Both the position numbers and the translations under genes were made by a program. A stretch of DNA of 57,378 bases from an uncultured Muribaculaceae bacterium (GTDB lineage: Bacteria; Bacteroidota; Bacteroidia; Bacteroidales; Muribaculaceae): the NCBI GenBank assembly GCA_905207535.1, contig CAJLLX010000003.1, positions 1 to 57,378 on the forward strand. The letters are read 5' to 3'. The notes beneath the pieces are model-generated. The model was not told where the DNA came from and searched no databases. It saw nothing but the letters and a program-made list of their open reading frames with translations. Positions 33,694 to 41,750 of this stretch are shown here, piece by piece. The first letter of the stretch is position 1, and the number at the start of each line of letters is the position of its first letter.

Positions 33694-34461
33694 TCAGCCG
33701 CGGTTCTTGTCTATCAGCTCCTTGGCGAGCATCAGATGCGATGTGGCGCCGCGGCTCTCGGGATCGTAGAGCAGAGCGGGAAGCCCGTGGGAGGGAGCCT
33801 CGCTCAGGCGGATGTTGCGCGGGATGACGGTGTTGAACACCATGTCGCCGAAGTGGGTCTTCAGTTCCTCATAGATCTGATTGGCCAGGCGCAGACGGGC
33901 GTCGTACATGGTCAGCAGGAATCCTTCGATCTCCAGCGAGGTATTGAGTTTGGACTTGATGATGCGGATGGTATTGAGCAGCTTGCTGATTCCCTCGAGG
34001 GCGAAATACTCGGCCTGCACGGGGATGATGACGGAGTTGGCGGCCGTGAGGGCATTGACTGTAATCAGTCCCAGCGACGGCGAGCAGTCGATGAGGATGA
34101 AATCATATTTCTCCTTCACCCCTTCGAGCAGGCGACCCAGCACCCGCTCGCGGTCGGGCTGATTGATCAGCTCGAGCTCGGCGCCGGCAAGGTCGATGCG
34201 CGATCCCACGAGCTCAAGCCCTTCGATGCAGGTGGGCACCTGCGAGCCGTCCACGGGGTATCCGTCGACAAGACACTCGTAGATCGACCCCGACATCTGA
34301 CGCGGGTCTATGCCGTAGCCCGAGGTGGCATTGGCCTGCGGGTCGGCGTCTATGATCAGCACCTTCTTGCCAAGGCTGGCAAGCGAGGCGGCAAGATTGA
34401 TGGTGGTAGTGGTCTTACCCACTCCCCCCTTTTGGTTGGCTATTGCAATGATTTTACCCAT
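33694..34461 (-). CDS. parA: ParA/Soj chromosome partition ATPase
   Basis: A 255-residue Walker-type ATPase. It opens MGKIIAIANQKGGVGKTTT with the deviant Walker A lysine. ILIDADPQANATSGYG and DFILIDCSPSLGLITVNAL follow. It binds DNA non-specifically and moves ParB-bound origins. The start at 34461 is set by the family N-terminus; the longer reading from 34509 adds non-homologous residues. Confidence 0.95.
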   Translation of the reverse strand: MGKIIAIANQKGGVGKTTTTINLAASLASLGKKVLIIDADPQANATSGYGIDPRQMSGSIYECLVDGYPVDGSQVPTCIEGLELVGSRIDLAGAELELINQPDRERVLGRLLEGVKEKYDFILIDCSPSLGLITVNALTAANSVIIPVQAEYFALEGISKLLNTIRIIKSKLNTSLEIEGFLLTMYDARLRLANQIYEELKTHFGDMVFNTVIPRNIRLSEAPSHGLPALLYDPESRGATSHLMLAKELIDKNRG

Positions 34462-34579
34462 AAGAGAGTTGTGTGTCAAAAAATCTGCCGCAAAGTAAAG
34501 CATTTCCATCCGTATGGAGATCCTTAAATATGTGAAAAATCGCTATATTGTTCATAACTCACATGTAATGTTGAAAACT

Positions 34580-34612
34580 GTGGAACATCGTCCGTTTCTG
34601 CCCGTGGAACAT
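34580..34612. promoter_or_regulatory. Two GTGGAACAT repeats upstream of parA and surE
   Basis: GTGGAACAT occurs at 34580-34588 and 34604-34612, 24 bases apart, in the gap between divergent parA and surE. Each contains the right half of the parS palindrome TGTTCCACGTGGAACA; the second site matches it at about 12 of 16 bases. They may be weak ParB sites or operators. Confidence 0.4.
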
Positions 34613-34679
34613 CCGGGCCCGTTGGCCGTGCGCGGATTTTTTCGTAACTTCGCGCAATAATAACAGATACCATCCTTTT

Positions 34680-35453
34680 ATGAATACCGACAAACGTCCT
34701 CTCATACTCATCTCCAACGACGACAGCATCGCCGCTCCCGGCCTGAAAGTGCTCATCGACTGCGTAAGCCGCATCGGCGACGTCATCGCCGTGGCTCCCG
34801 CCGAGCCCCACAGCGGACAGTCGGCCGCCTTCACCGTCAACGCTCCCCTGCGCATCCTACGCCAGCCCGATTACAACGGTGCAAAGATGTATGCCGTCAC
34901 CGGCACACCCGTCGATTGCGTCAAACTGGCCATGCACCACATCGTGCCCCGCCGCCCCGACCTCATGCTCTCGGGTGTCAACCACGGCTCCAACGCCGGC
35001 AACTCCGAGATCTATTCCGGCACCATGGGAGCGGCCTTCGAGGCCTGCATGCAGGGAATACCCGCTGTGGGCTACTCGCTGCTCCACCACGCCATGGATG
35101 CCGACTTCTCGCAGACGCTCCCCTACATCACCTCCATCACTGAAAAGGTGCTGGCCAACGGACTGCCGCAGGGCATTTGCCTCAATGTCAATTTCCCCTC
35201 ACGAGTAGCCATAGCGGGGGCGCGCGTATGCCGCTCGGCCCGCAGCCACTGGACCGAAGAATATCACGAGTATCTCGATCCCCACGGCAAGCCTTACTGG
35301 TGGCTTACCGGCTCGATGGTCAACGACGAACCCGAATCGACCGACACCGACCTCTACTGGCTCGACCGCCGCTATGCCTCGATAGTACCCGTCTGCCCCG
35401 ACCGCAACGCCCTCTCCGCCATCCCCGCCCTCGCCTCCCTCCTCGACAAGTAG
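34680..35453 (+). CDS. surE: 5'/3'-nucleotidase SurE
   Basis: A 257-residue phosphatase acting on nucleoside monophosphates. Landmarks are LILISNDDSIAAPGLKVL with the metal-binding Asp pair, APAEPHSGQSAA, VTGTPVDCVKLAM and LSGVNHGSNAGNSEIYSGTMGAA. Length is normal. A -7-like TAACTTCG lies at 34645-34652, a variant of the usual element. It is divergent from parA. Confidence 0.93.
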   Translation: MNTDKRPLILISNDDSIAAPGLKVLIDCVSRIGDVIAVAPAEPHSGQSAAFTVNAPLRILRQPDYNGAKMYAVTGTPVDCVKLAMHHIVPRRPDLMLSGVNHGSNAGNSEIYSGTMGAAFEACMQGIPAVGYSLLHHAMDADFSQTLPYITSITEKVLANGLPQGICLNVNFPSRVAIAGARVCRSARSHWTEEYHEYLDPHGKPYWWLTGSMVNDEPESTDTDLYWLDRRYASIVPVCPDRNALSAIPALASLLDK

Positions 35454-35561
35454 CCCGCAGCCCCCACTATCCTGCTCTAAAAAGCACACTCGGAACCTCC
35501 CGTCGGCAGCTTTTTGTTGCCTGTTTGGCTCCCGCGTAGACAATTTGTAGAAAAATTTGCG

Positions 35562-35599
35562 AAACTTTTGGCAGAATGCTTTGCATTTACCAAAAGTTT
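35562..35599. promoter_or_regulatory. Operator-like inverted repeat in the gdhA promoter
   Basis: AAACTTTTGG (35562-35571) and its exact complement CCAAAAGTTT (35590-35599) are separated by 18 bases that contain the -33 TTTG. The right arm ends 2 bases before the -7 box. This looks like a dimeric regulator site controlling gdhA, for instance in response to nitrogen supply. Confidence 0.6.
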
Positions 35600-35609
35600 T
35601 GTAATTTTG
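35580..35609 (+). promoter_or_regulatory. Promoter of gdhA
   Basis: TTTG (35580-35583), an 18-base spacer and TAATTTTG (35602-35609). The transcript would have a leader of ~145 bases, strikingly rich in C and T between about 35640 and 35725. The 308-base gap 35454-35761 holds nothing else evident. Confidence 0.75.
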
Positions 35610-35761
35610 CACCGGCTTAAAGAAACGAGCCACACAATTTGTCATTCTCAATCATTATCCTCTCTCCGTCATCTTCTCTTTTTCTCCCCGACCGACTCTC
35701 TCCGCCACTCACGAAAAGACATTCCAACCTTTCAACTATACAATTACATTAAGGTAAAAAA

Positions 35762-37108
35762 ATGAACGCAAAAGAGTTTGTGGAAGAGCTTCGCGGAAGA
35801 TTCCCCAACGAGCCCGAGTATCTCCAGGCAGTGGAGGAAGTAGTGACAAGCATCGCCGATGTTTACAACCAGTACCCCGCCATGGAGCGTATGAACCTGC
35901 TGGAGAGGCTCTGTATCCCCGACCGCATCTACACCTTCCGCGTGTCGTGGGTCGACGACGCCGGCCACGTGCGCAACAATATGGGCTACCGTGTGCAGCA
36001 CAACAACGCCATCGGCCCGTACAAGGGCGGTATCCGCTTCCACTCTTCGGTCAATCTCAGCATTCTCAAATTTCTCGCCTTCGAGCAGACCTTCAAAAAC
36101 TCGCTCACCACTCTGGCCATGGGCGGCGCCAAAGGCGGCTCCGACTTCTCGCCCCGAGGCAAGAGCGACATGGAAGTGATGCGCTTCTGCCAGGCATTTG
36201 TCAATGAGCTCTACCGCCACATCGGCCCCGACACCGACGTGCCCGCCGGAGACATCGGCGTGGGCGGTCGCGAGGTCGGCTACATGTTTGGCTGGTACAA
36301 GAAGATGAAGCGCGAGCACTCCGGCACCTTCACCGGCAAGGGGCTCGACTTCGGCGGTTCGCTGGTGCGCCCCGAGGCCACCGGCTACGGCAACGTCTAC
36401 TTCCTGCAGAATATGCTCACCACACGCGGCATCGACATCGCCGGCAAGCGCGTAGCCATCTCCGGCTCGGGCAACGTGGCGCTTTACACCGCCAAGAAGC
36501 TCCTCTCGCTCGGCGCCAAGGTGATCTCGCTCAGCGACTCCGACGGCGCTGCCATCTTCCCCGACGGCCTGACACAGGAACTCTTCGATGAGGTATTCGA
36601 CCTCAAGACCCTCTATCGCGGACGCATCTCCGAGCTCTGCGAGGCCCATCCCGACAGCTGCAAATATTTCCCCCGCGAGCGTCCCTGGAAGCATGTGGAG
36701 AAGGTGGATATCGCCATGCCGTCGGCCACTCAGAACGAACTCGACGCCTCCGATGCCCGCGCCCTGCTCGATGCCGGCTGCTTCGCAGTGAGCGAAGGCG
36801 CCAACATGCCCTCCACCCCCGAGGCTATCGCCGAGCTGCAGAAGGCCCGCATCCTCTATGCCCCGGGCAAGGCTGCCAACGCCGGCGGCGTATCGGTCAG
36901 CGGCCTGGAGATGGCTCAGAACGCACAGATGATGCGCTGGACAGCCGAGGAGGTCGACACCCGTCTGCGCGGCATCATGGCTGACATCCACGCCCAGTGC
37001 GCCAAATACGGCACCGAGCCCGACGGCTACATCAACTATGTGCGCGGCGCCAACACCGCCGGCTTCCTCAAGGTGGCACGCGCCATGATGGCCCAGGGCA
37101 TCGTCTGA
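35762..37108 (+). CDS. gdhA: Glutamate dehydrogenase, NADP type
   Basis: A 448-residue enzyme that makes glutamate from 2-oxoglutarate and ammonia. Landmarks are NNAIGPYKGGIRFHSSVNL with a substrate Lys, TLAMGGAKGGSDF with the catalytic Lys, DTDVPAGDIGVGGREVGYMFG, and the Rossmann segment VAISGSGNVALYTAKKL. The hexameric NADP-type length is normal. It is a single-gene unit between a strong promoter with an operator-like repeat and a terminator at 37181. It probably has a central role in ammonia assimilation. Confidence 0.96.
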   Translation: MNAKEFVEELRGRFPNEPEYLQAVEEVVTSIADVYNQYPAMERMNLLERLCIPDRIYTFRVSWVDDAGHVRNNMGYRVQHNNAIGPYKGGIRFHSSVNLSILKFLAFEQTFKNSLTTLAMGGAKGGSDFSPRGKSDMEVMRFCQAFVNELYRHIGPDTDVPAGDIGVGGREVGYMFGWYKKMKREHSGTFTGKGLDFGGSLVRPEATGYGNVYFLQNMLTTRGIDIAGKRVAISGSGNVALYTAKKLLSLGAKVISLSDSDGAAIFPDGLTQELFDEVFDLKTLYRGRISELCEAHPDSCKYFPRERPWKHVEKVDIAMPSATQNELDASDARALLDAGCFAVSEGANMPSTPEAIAELQKARILYAPGKAANAGGVSVSGLEMAQNAQMMRWTAEEVDTRLRGIMADIHAQCAKYGTEPDGYINYVRGANTAGFLKVARAMMAQGIV

Positions 37109-37180
37109 TTCTCCCGCAAATCTGCCCGAAGGCCTGAAATATCGCTTCAAAAACCCGCCTGAAGGCTTCAAGATAAAGAT

Positions 37181-37216
37181 CCGAAGTTTCCGAAATTGGG
37201 AACTTCGGATTTTTTT
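37181..37216 (+). terminator. Intrinsic terminator of gdhA
   Basis: Arms CCGAAGTT(T)CC and GGAACTTCGG pair with a one-base bulge, followed by ATTTTTTT. The T-run ends only 2 bases before the -7 box of the next gene. Confidence 0.8.
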
Positions 37217-37218
37217 AC

Positions 37219-37226
37219 TAATTTTG
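37219..37226 (+). promoter_or_regulatory. -7 promoter element of the parE/coaD unit
   Basis: TAATTTTG lies right after the terminator T-run and 53 bases upstream of parE. A TTTG at -33 is not evident; that position is inside the terminator stem. Confidence 0.6.
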
Positions 37227-37279
37227 TAGTGCTTTCCCGCCTAATCCAGAAGGGAAAGCGGCAAAGCGCAACGACCACC

Positions 37280-39280
37280 ATGGAAGATCAGGATATTTTC
37301 AGCATCGACGACACAGAGATCCAAGACGCAGCGACCGCTGCCGAGTATCAGGAGGATGACATCAAGACACTCGACTGGCGCGAGCACATCCGTCTGCGCC
37401 CGGGCATGTACATCGGCAAGCTCGGCGACGGATCGTACAACGACGACGGCATCTACGTGTTGCTCAAAGAGGTGATGGACAATGCCATCGACGAGTACAT
37501 GATGGGGTTCGGCAAGCGCATCAACGTGGATATCGAAGGCCACACCGTGCGCGTGCGCGACTTCGGCCGCGGCATCCCTCTGGGCAAGCTGGTGGATGTG
37601 GCCTCGAAGATGAATACCGGCGCCAAATACGACTCGAAGGCGTTCAAGAAGTCGGTGGGACTCAACGGCGTGGGCATCAAGGCCGTCAACGCCCTGAGCG
37701 ACAGCTTTATCATCTGCTCCCACCGCGACGGGCTCATGACCCGCGCCGTCTTCGCCCGCGGCGAGTTGGTGTCGCTTCAGGAGGAAGTGCCCACCGAGGA
37801 GGAGAACGGCACCTACGTGGAGTTCACCCCCGACGGCACCATCTTCCGCGACTACAACTTCAATGCGGAGTTCGTAGTGACCCTTATCAAGAATTACACC
37901 TACCTCAATACCGGCCTCTCGATCTACTTCAACGGCAAGCGTTACTACTCGCGCGAGGGTCTGCTCGACCTGCTGCGCGCCAACATGACCAAGGAGAGCC
38001 TCTATCCGGTGATACACCTCAAAGGCGACGACATCGAGGTGGCGATAACCCATGCCAACCAGTACGGCGAGGAGTATTACTCCTTTGTCAACGGCCAGCA
38101 CACCACTCAGGGCGGCACCCACCTGGCAGCCTTCAAGGAGTCGGTGTCGCGCACCATCAAGGAGTATTTCGGGCGCAATTTCGAGTATCCCGACATCCGC
38201 AACGGCATCGTGGCCGCCATCTCCATCAAGGTGGAGGAGCCGGTGTTCGACTCGCAGACCAAGACGCGCCTCGGATCGCGCGACATGGGCCCCGAAGGGC
38301 CCACGGTGGCCAAGTTTGTCGGCGATTTCCTCAAGAAAGACCTCGACAACTACCTCCACAAGAATCTCGGCACCGCCGAAATACTGCTGAAAAAGATTCA
38401 GGAGAGCGAGCGCGAGCGCAAGGCGATGGCCGGAGTGGCCAAGATAGCCCGCGAGCGCGCCAAGAAGGTTAACCTCCACAACAGCAAGCTGCGCGACTGC
38501 CGCATCCACCTCAACGACACCAAGGGCGACGAGGATCTGCGCCTGCGCTCGTCGATATTCATCACCGAGGGCGACTCGGCCTCCGGCTCCATCACCAAAA
38601 TCCGCGATGTGGAGACCCAGGCGGTGTTCTCGCTCCGAGGCAAGCCGCTCAACTCCTTCGGTCTCACCCGCAAAGTGGTGTATGAGAACGAGGAGTTCAA
38701 CCTCCTGCAGGCCGCGCTCAACATCGAGGACGGCATCGACGGCCTCCGCTACAACAATGTGATCATCGCCACCGATGCCGATGTCGACGGCATGCACATA
38801 CGTCTGCTGCTGCTCACATTCTTCCTCCAGTTCTTCCCCGATCTGGTTAAGAAGGGCCATGTCTACGTGCTGCAGACCCCCCTCTTCCGTGTGCGCGACC
38901 GCAACGCCGTGAAGCGCTCGGCCAAGAAGCCCGCCGCGCGCCCCCGCAAGGCCAAAGACGCCGCCGAAGGCACAGATGGCGCTCAGCCCGAGCAGCCGTC
39001 GACCATCTACTGCTACTCCGACGACGAGCGCATCCGCGCCATCGACCGCTTCGGAGCCGCTGCCGAGATCACACGATTCAAAGGCCTGGGAGAGATCTCG
39101 CCCGACGAGTTCCGCGGCTTCATCGGTCCCGACATGCGCCTCGACCGTGTGACCATGCGCAAGGAGGACGGCGTGGCAGGCCTGCTCGAGTTCTATATGG
39201 GTAAAAACACCTCCGACCGCCAGGGATTCATCATCGACAACCTTGTGGTGGAGGACGATTCGGAAATAGCAAGCAAATGA
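37280..39280 (+). CDS. parE: DNA topoisomerase IV subunit B (GyrB/ParE family)
   Basis: A 666-residue type II topoisomerase ATPase subunit that unlinks daughter chromosomes. The GHKL ATP site shows in EVMDNAIDEYMMG, DFGRGIPLG and VGLNGVGIKAVNALS. The TOPRIM region follows with ITEGDSASGSI and IIATDADVDGMHIRLLLL. The linker KKPAARPRKAKDAAEGTDGA (~590-620) is a Lys/Ala-rich insert. The start MEDQDIFSID at 37280 was chosen because the promoter lies just upstream; the longer start at 37196 lies within the terminator. A separate parC is not in this window. It overlaps coaD by 4 bases. Confidence 0.92.
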   Translation: MEDQDIFSIDDTEIQDAATAAEYQEDDIKTLDWREHIRLRPGMYIGKLGDGSYNDDGIYVLLKEVMDNAIDEYMMGFGKRINVDIEGHTVRVRDFGRGIPLGKLVDVASKMNTGAKYDSKAFKKSVGLNGVGIKAVNALSDSFIICSHRDGLMTRAVFARGELVSLQEEVPTEEENGTYVEFTPDGTIFRDYNFNAEFVVTLIKNYTYLNTGLSIYFNGKRYYSREGLLDLLRANMTKESLYPVIHLKGDDIEVAITHANQYGEEYYSFVNGQHTTQGGTHLAAFKESVSRTIKEYFGRNFEYPDIRNGIVAAISIKVEEPVFDSQTKTRLGSRDMGPEGPTVAKFVGDFLKKDLDNYLHKNLGTAEILLKKIQESERERKAMAGVAKIARERAKKVNLHNSKLRDCRIHLNDTKGDEDLRLRSSIFITEGDSASGSITKIRDVETQAVFSLRGKPLNSFGLTRKVVYENEEFNLLQAALNIEDGIDGLRYNNVIIATDADVDGMHIRLLLLTFFLQFFPDLVKKGHVYVLQTPLFRVRDRNAVKRSAKKPAARPRKAKDAAEGTDGAQPEQPSTIYCYSDDERIRAIDRFGAAAEITRFKGLGEISPDEFRGFIGPDMRLDRVTMRKEDGVAGLLEFYMGKNTSDRQGFIIDNLVVEDDSEIASK

Positions 39281-39744
39281 CTACGAAGCGCACAGCACTT
39301 TTCGCCGGTTCGTTCGACCCCTTCACCGTGGGCCACGAATCGATAGTGGCACGCGGCCTCGAGATCTTTGACCGCATTGTGATCGGAGTAGGTGTCAACG
39401 CTCAGAAGCGCGCCTGGATGACGCCCGAAGAGCGTGTCAGCGCCATCCGCGAGCTGTATGCCGGCGAGCCGCGCGTGAGCGTGATGCAGTTTGGATGCCT
39501 CACGGCGCATGCTGCCGCCGAGTGCGGCGCCCGATTCTTGCTGCGAGGAGTGCGCTCAGTGGCCGATTTTGAGTACGAACGCACTTTGGCCGACATAAAC
39601 CGCAACATTTCAGGCATCGAATCTGTTCTTATTTATGCATTGCCACAGTTCGCATCGGTGAGCTCGTCGGTGGTTCGCGAGCTTGCATCCTACGGCGCCG
39701 ACATCTCGGCATATCTGCCTGCCGGAAGCCGCAAACCTAAGTAA
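39277..39744 (+). CDS. coaD: Phosphopantetheine adenylyltransferase
   Basis: A 155-residue enzyme for the fourth step of coenzyme A synthesis, adding AMP to 4'-phosphopantetheine. Landmarks are FAGSFDPFTVGHESIV with the TxGH nucleotidyl-transfer motif, FLLRGVRSVADFEYE, and the closing SSSVVRELASYGADISAYLP. The length is normal. The start overlaps the parE stop (ATGA), and the next gene begins 68 bases on. Confidence 0.95.
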   Translation: MTTKRTALFAGSFDPFTVGHESIVARGLEIFDRIVIGVGVNAQKRAWMTPEERVSAIRELYAGEPRVSVMQFGCLTAHAAAECGARFLLRGVRSVADFEYERTLADINRNISGIESVLIYALPQFASVSSSVVRELASYGADISAYLPAGSRKPK

Positions 39745-39812
39745 AGGCACCGAAAACACACCGCACGGGGGCCGGGGCACGATTTTTTCAACATTTATTC
39801 CTACTGAGAGAG

Positions 39813-41459
39813 ATGAAAAGATTCTTCATAATGGCTTCAGCCGCCGCAGCGCTCATGGCTTCGGCACAGTTTTTCATTCCCGGAAATCAGAGGCAGGAGA
39901 TGCCCCAGCTTCCGCCCGACCAGAAACTGCGCTACGCCGAAAAGGTGATCGAGACCTACTACGTCGACTCGGTCAACTCCGACAAGGTGGTCACCGAAGC
40001 CATCAACGCCATGCTCAAGACGCTCGACCCCCACTCCTCCTATTCCGACCCGGAGGAGACACGCGAGCTCACCATACCGCTCGAAGGCAATTTTAGCGGC
40101 ATCGGCATACAATTCAACATGCTCAACGACACCCTGTTTGTCATCCAGACCACCTCGGGAGGCCCCTCGGAGAAGGTGGGTATCCTCCCCGGCGACCGCA
40201 TCCTGCAGGCCGGCGACTCGGTGCTCTCGGGTGTCAAGAGTCCCAATTCGCGCATCCTCCGCATCCTCCGCGGGCCCAAGGGCACCGAGGTGGCGCTGAA
40301 GGTGCTCCGTAAAGGTGTGGCGCAGCCCCTGGCCTTCAATGTGATACGCGACGACATCCCCGTCTACAGCGTCGACGCCTCGTATATGGCCGACCCCACC
40401 ATCGGCTACATCCGCATCTCGCGATTCGCCGAGAGCACCAACGAGGAGTTTGAGAAGGCACTGGCCAAACTGCGCAAGGAGGGGATGAAAAACCTCATCA
40501 TCGATCTCGAGGACAACGGCGGAGGATTTCTCAATGCCGCCACCGACCTCGCCTCCCACTTCCTGCAGAAAGGCGACCTCATAGTCTACACCGACGCCCC
40601 CAAGCTCGGCAAGCATGAATACCTCGTGGAGAAAAAGGGCGACTTCACCGACGGCAAAGTCGTGGTGATGGCCAACCAGTATTCGGCCTCGGCCAGCGAG
40701 ATCCTCTCGGGAGCCCTCCAGGACAACGACCGCGGCCTGGTGGTAGGCCGCCGCACCTTCGGCAAAGGCCTGGTGCAGCGCCCCTTCCCCATCCCCGACG
40801 GCTCGATGATCCGCCTCACGGTGTCGCGCTACTACACCCCTTCGGGCCGATGCATCCAGAAGCCCTACACCAAGGGGGACGGCGACGACTACCGCAAGGA
40901 TATGCTCCACCGCTATGAGGCCGGCGAGTTCTCGTCGGAGGATTCCATCCACCTGCCCGACTCGCTGCGCTTCGAGACCCTGCGCAACCATCGCCCCGTC
41001 TACGGCGGTGGAGGCATCATGCCAGACCGCTTCGTGCCGATCGACACCACTGCCTATTCCGACTACTACCGCGACCTCGTGGCCAAAGGTATCATCAACC
41101 GCTACAGCATCACCTACGTAGACAATCACCGCAAGGAGCTGAAGGCCGACTACCCCACCGAGAAGCGATTCCTCGACTCGTTTGAGGTCACTCCAGCGAT
41201 GCTTGACGAGATCGTGCGCCTCGGCGAAGCCGACAGCGTGAAATACAACGCCGAACAGATGGAGCGCTCGCGCACCATGATGAGCACCATCATCAAGGGC
41301 ATCATCGGCCGCGACCTCTTCGACACCTCCACCTACTTCAAGGTGGTCAATCCGGTGCTCAGCCCCGTCTACCGCCAGGCCCTCGACCTCATCAACGACG
41401 ACGAGCGCTACCACCGCCTGCTCACCCGCGGGCGCGAGGACCACAAACCGGCAAAATAA
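39813..41459 (+). CDS. S41 family C-terminal processing peptidase
   Basis: A 548-residue periplasmic serine protease. A signal peptide (MKRFFIMASAAAALMASA) precedes a helical N-domain with LDPHSSYSDPEE and a PDZ domain (FSGIGIQFNMLNDTLFVI to ILPGDRILQAGDSV). The S41 core has catalytic Ser in NQYSASASEILSGAL and Lys in FGKGLVQRPF. Such Ctp proteases trim or degrade envelope proteins from their C-termini. The C-terminal ~130 residues are a helical extension common in Bacteroidota members. It is probably in the parE-coaD transcript. Confidence 0.93.
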   Translation: MKRFFIMASAAAALMASAQFFIPGNQRQEMPQLPPDQKLRYAEKVIETYYVDSVNSDKVVTEAINAMLKTLDPHSSYSDPEETRELTIPLEGNFSGIGIQFNMLNDTLFVIQTTSGGPSEKVGILPGDRILQAGDSVLSGVKSPNSRILRILRGPKGTEVALKVLRKGVAQPLAFNVIRDDIPVYSVDASYMADPTIGYIRISRFAESTNEEFEKALAKLRKEGMKNLIIDLEDNGGGFLNAATDLASHFLQKGDLIVYTDAPKLGKHEYLVEKKGDFTDGKVVVMANQYSASASEILSGALQDNDRGLVVGRRTFGKGLVQRPFPIPDGSMIRLTVSRYYTPSGRCIQKPYTKGDGDDYRKDMLHRYEAGEFSSEDSIHLPDSLRFETLRNHRPVYGGGGIMPDRFVPIDTTAYSDYYRDLVAKGIINRYSITYVDNHRKELKADYPTEKRFLDSFEVTPAMLDEIVRLGEADSVKYNAEQMERSRTMMSTIIKGIIGRDLFDTSTYFKVVNPVLSPVYRQALDLINDDERYHRLLTRGREDHKPAK

Positions 41460-41472
41460 TGTTCTTCAACAT

Positions 41473-41512
41473 ATATTTGTCGATGAAAATGCGACAAATA
41501 TACGACAAATAT
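41473..41512. promoter_or_regulatory. Inverted plus direct repeats of CGACAAATAT
   Basis: ATATTTGTCG (41473-41482), CGACAAATAT (41492-41501) and a second CGACAAATAT (41503-41512) form one inverted and one direct repeat right after the peptidase gene. They lie about 90 bases upstream of the promoter of the acyl-CoA synthetase gene. This could be an operator, or the first two arms could form a hairpin. Confidence 0.5.
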
Positions 41513-41598
41513 CCCAAAACGGCCAATCTAAAAGTTAAAGAGCGTTAAGCCTACGTCAGTTTTTACGCCGCCGTCAGGGTTAAAGGGGCGAAAAACAC

Positions 41599-41606
41599 TA
41601 ACTTTG
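41599..41606 (+). promoter_or_regulatory. -7 promoter element of the acyl-CoA synthetase gene
   Basis: TAACTTTG lies about 145 bases upstream of the start codon. No clear -33 TTTG was seen. The leader between holds nothing recognised. Confidence 0.5.
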
Positions 41607-41750
41607 CACCTGGATTTGGCACACACCCCGGAGCCGAGGCACCGGCAAGCCCTATCCCAGGTGAGCAGTCTCACCCCCCGGCACTCTCTCTCAGCCCCGC
41701 GGCCGCAACCGCAATCTCAGGGCGCCCGGTGTAACCAAAACCATTAAGAA

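Noticed and set aside
35744..37171. A 475-codon open frame antisense to gdhA
   Set aside because: The + strand encodes an unmistakable glutamate dehydrogenase with its own promoter and terminator.
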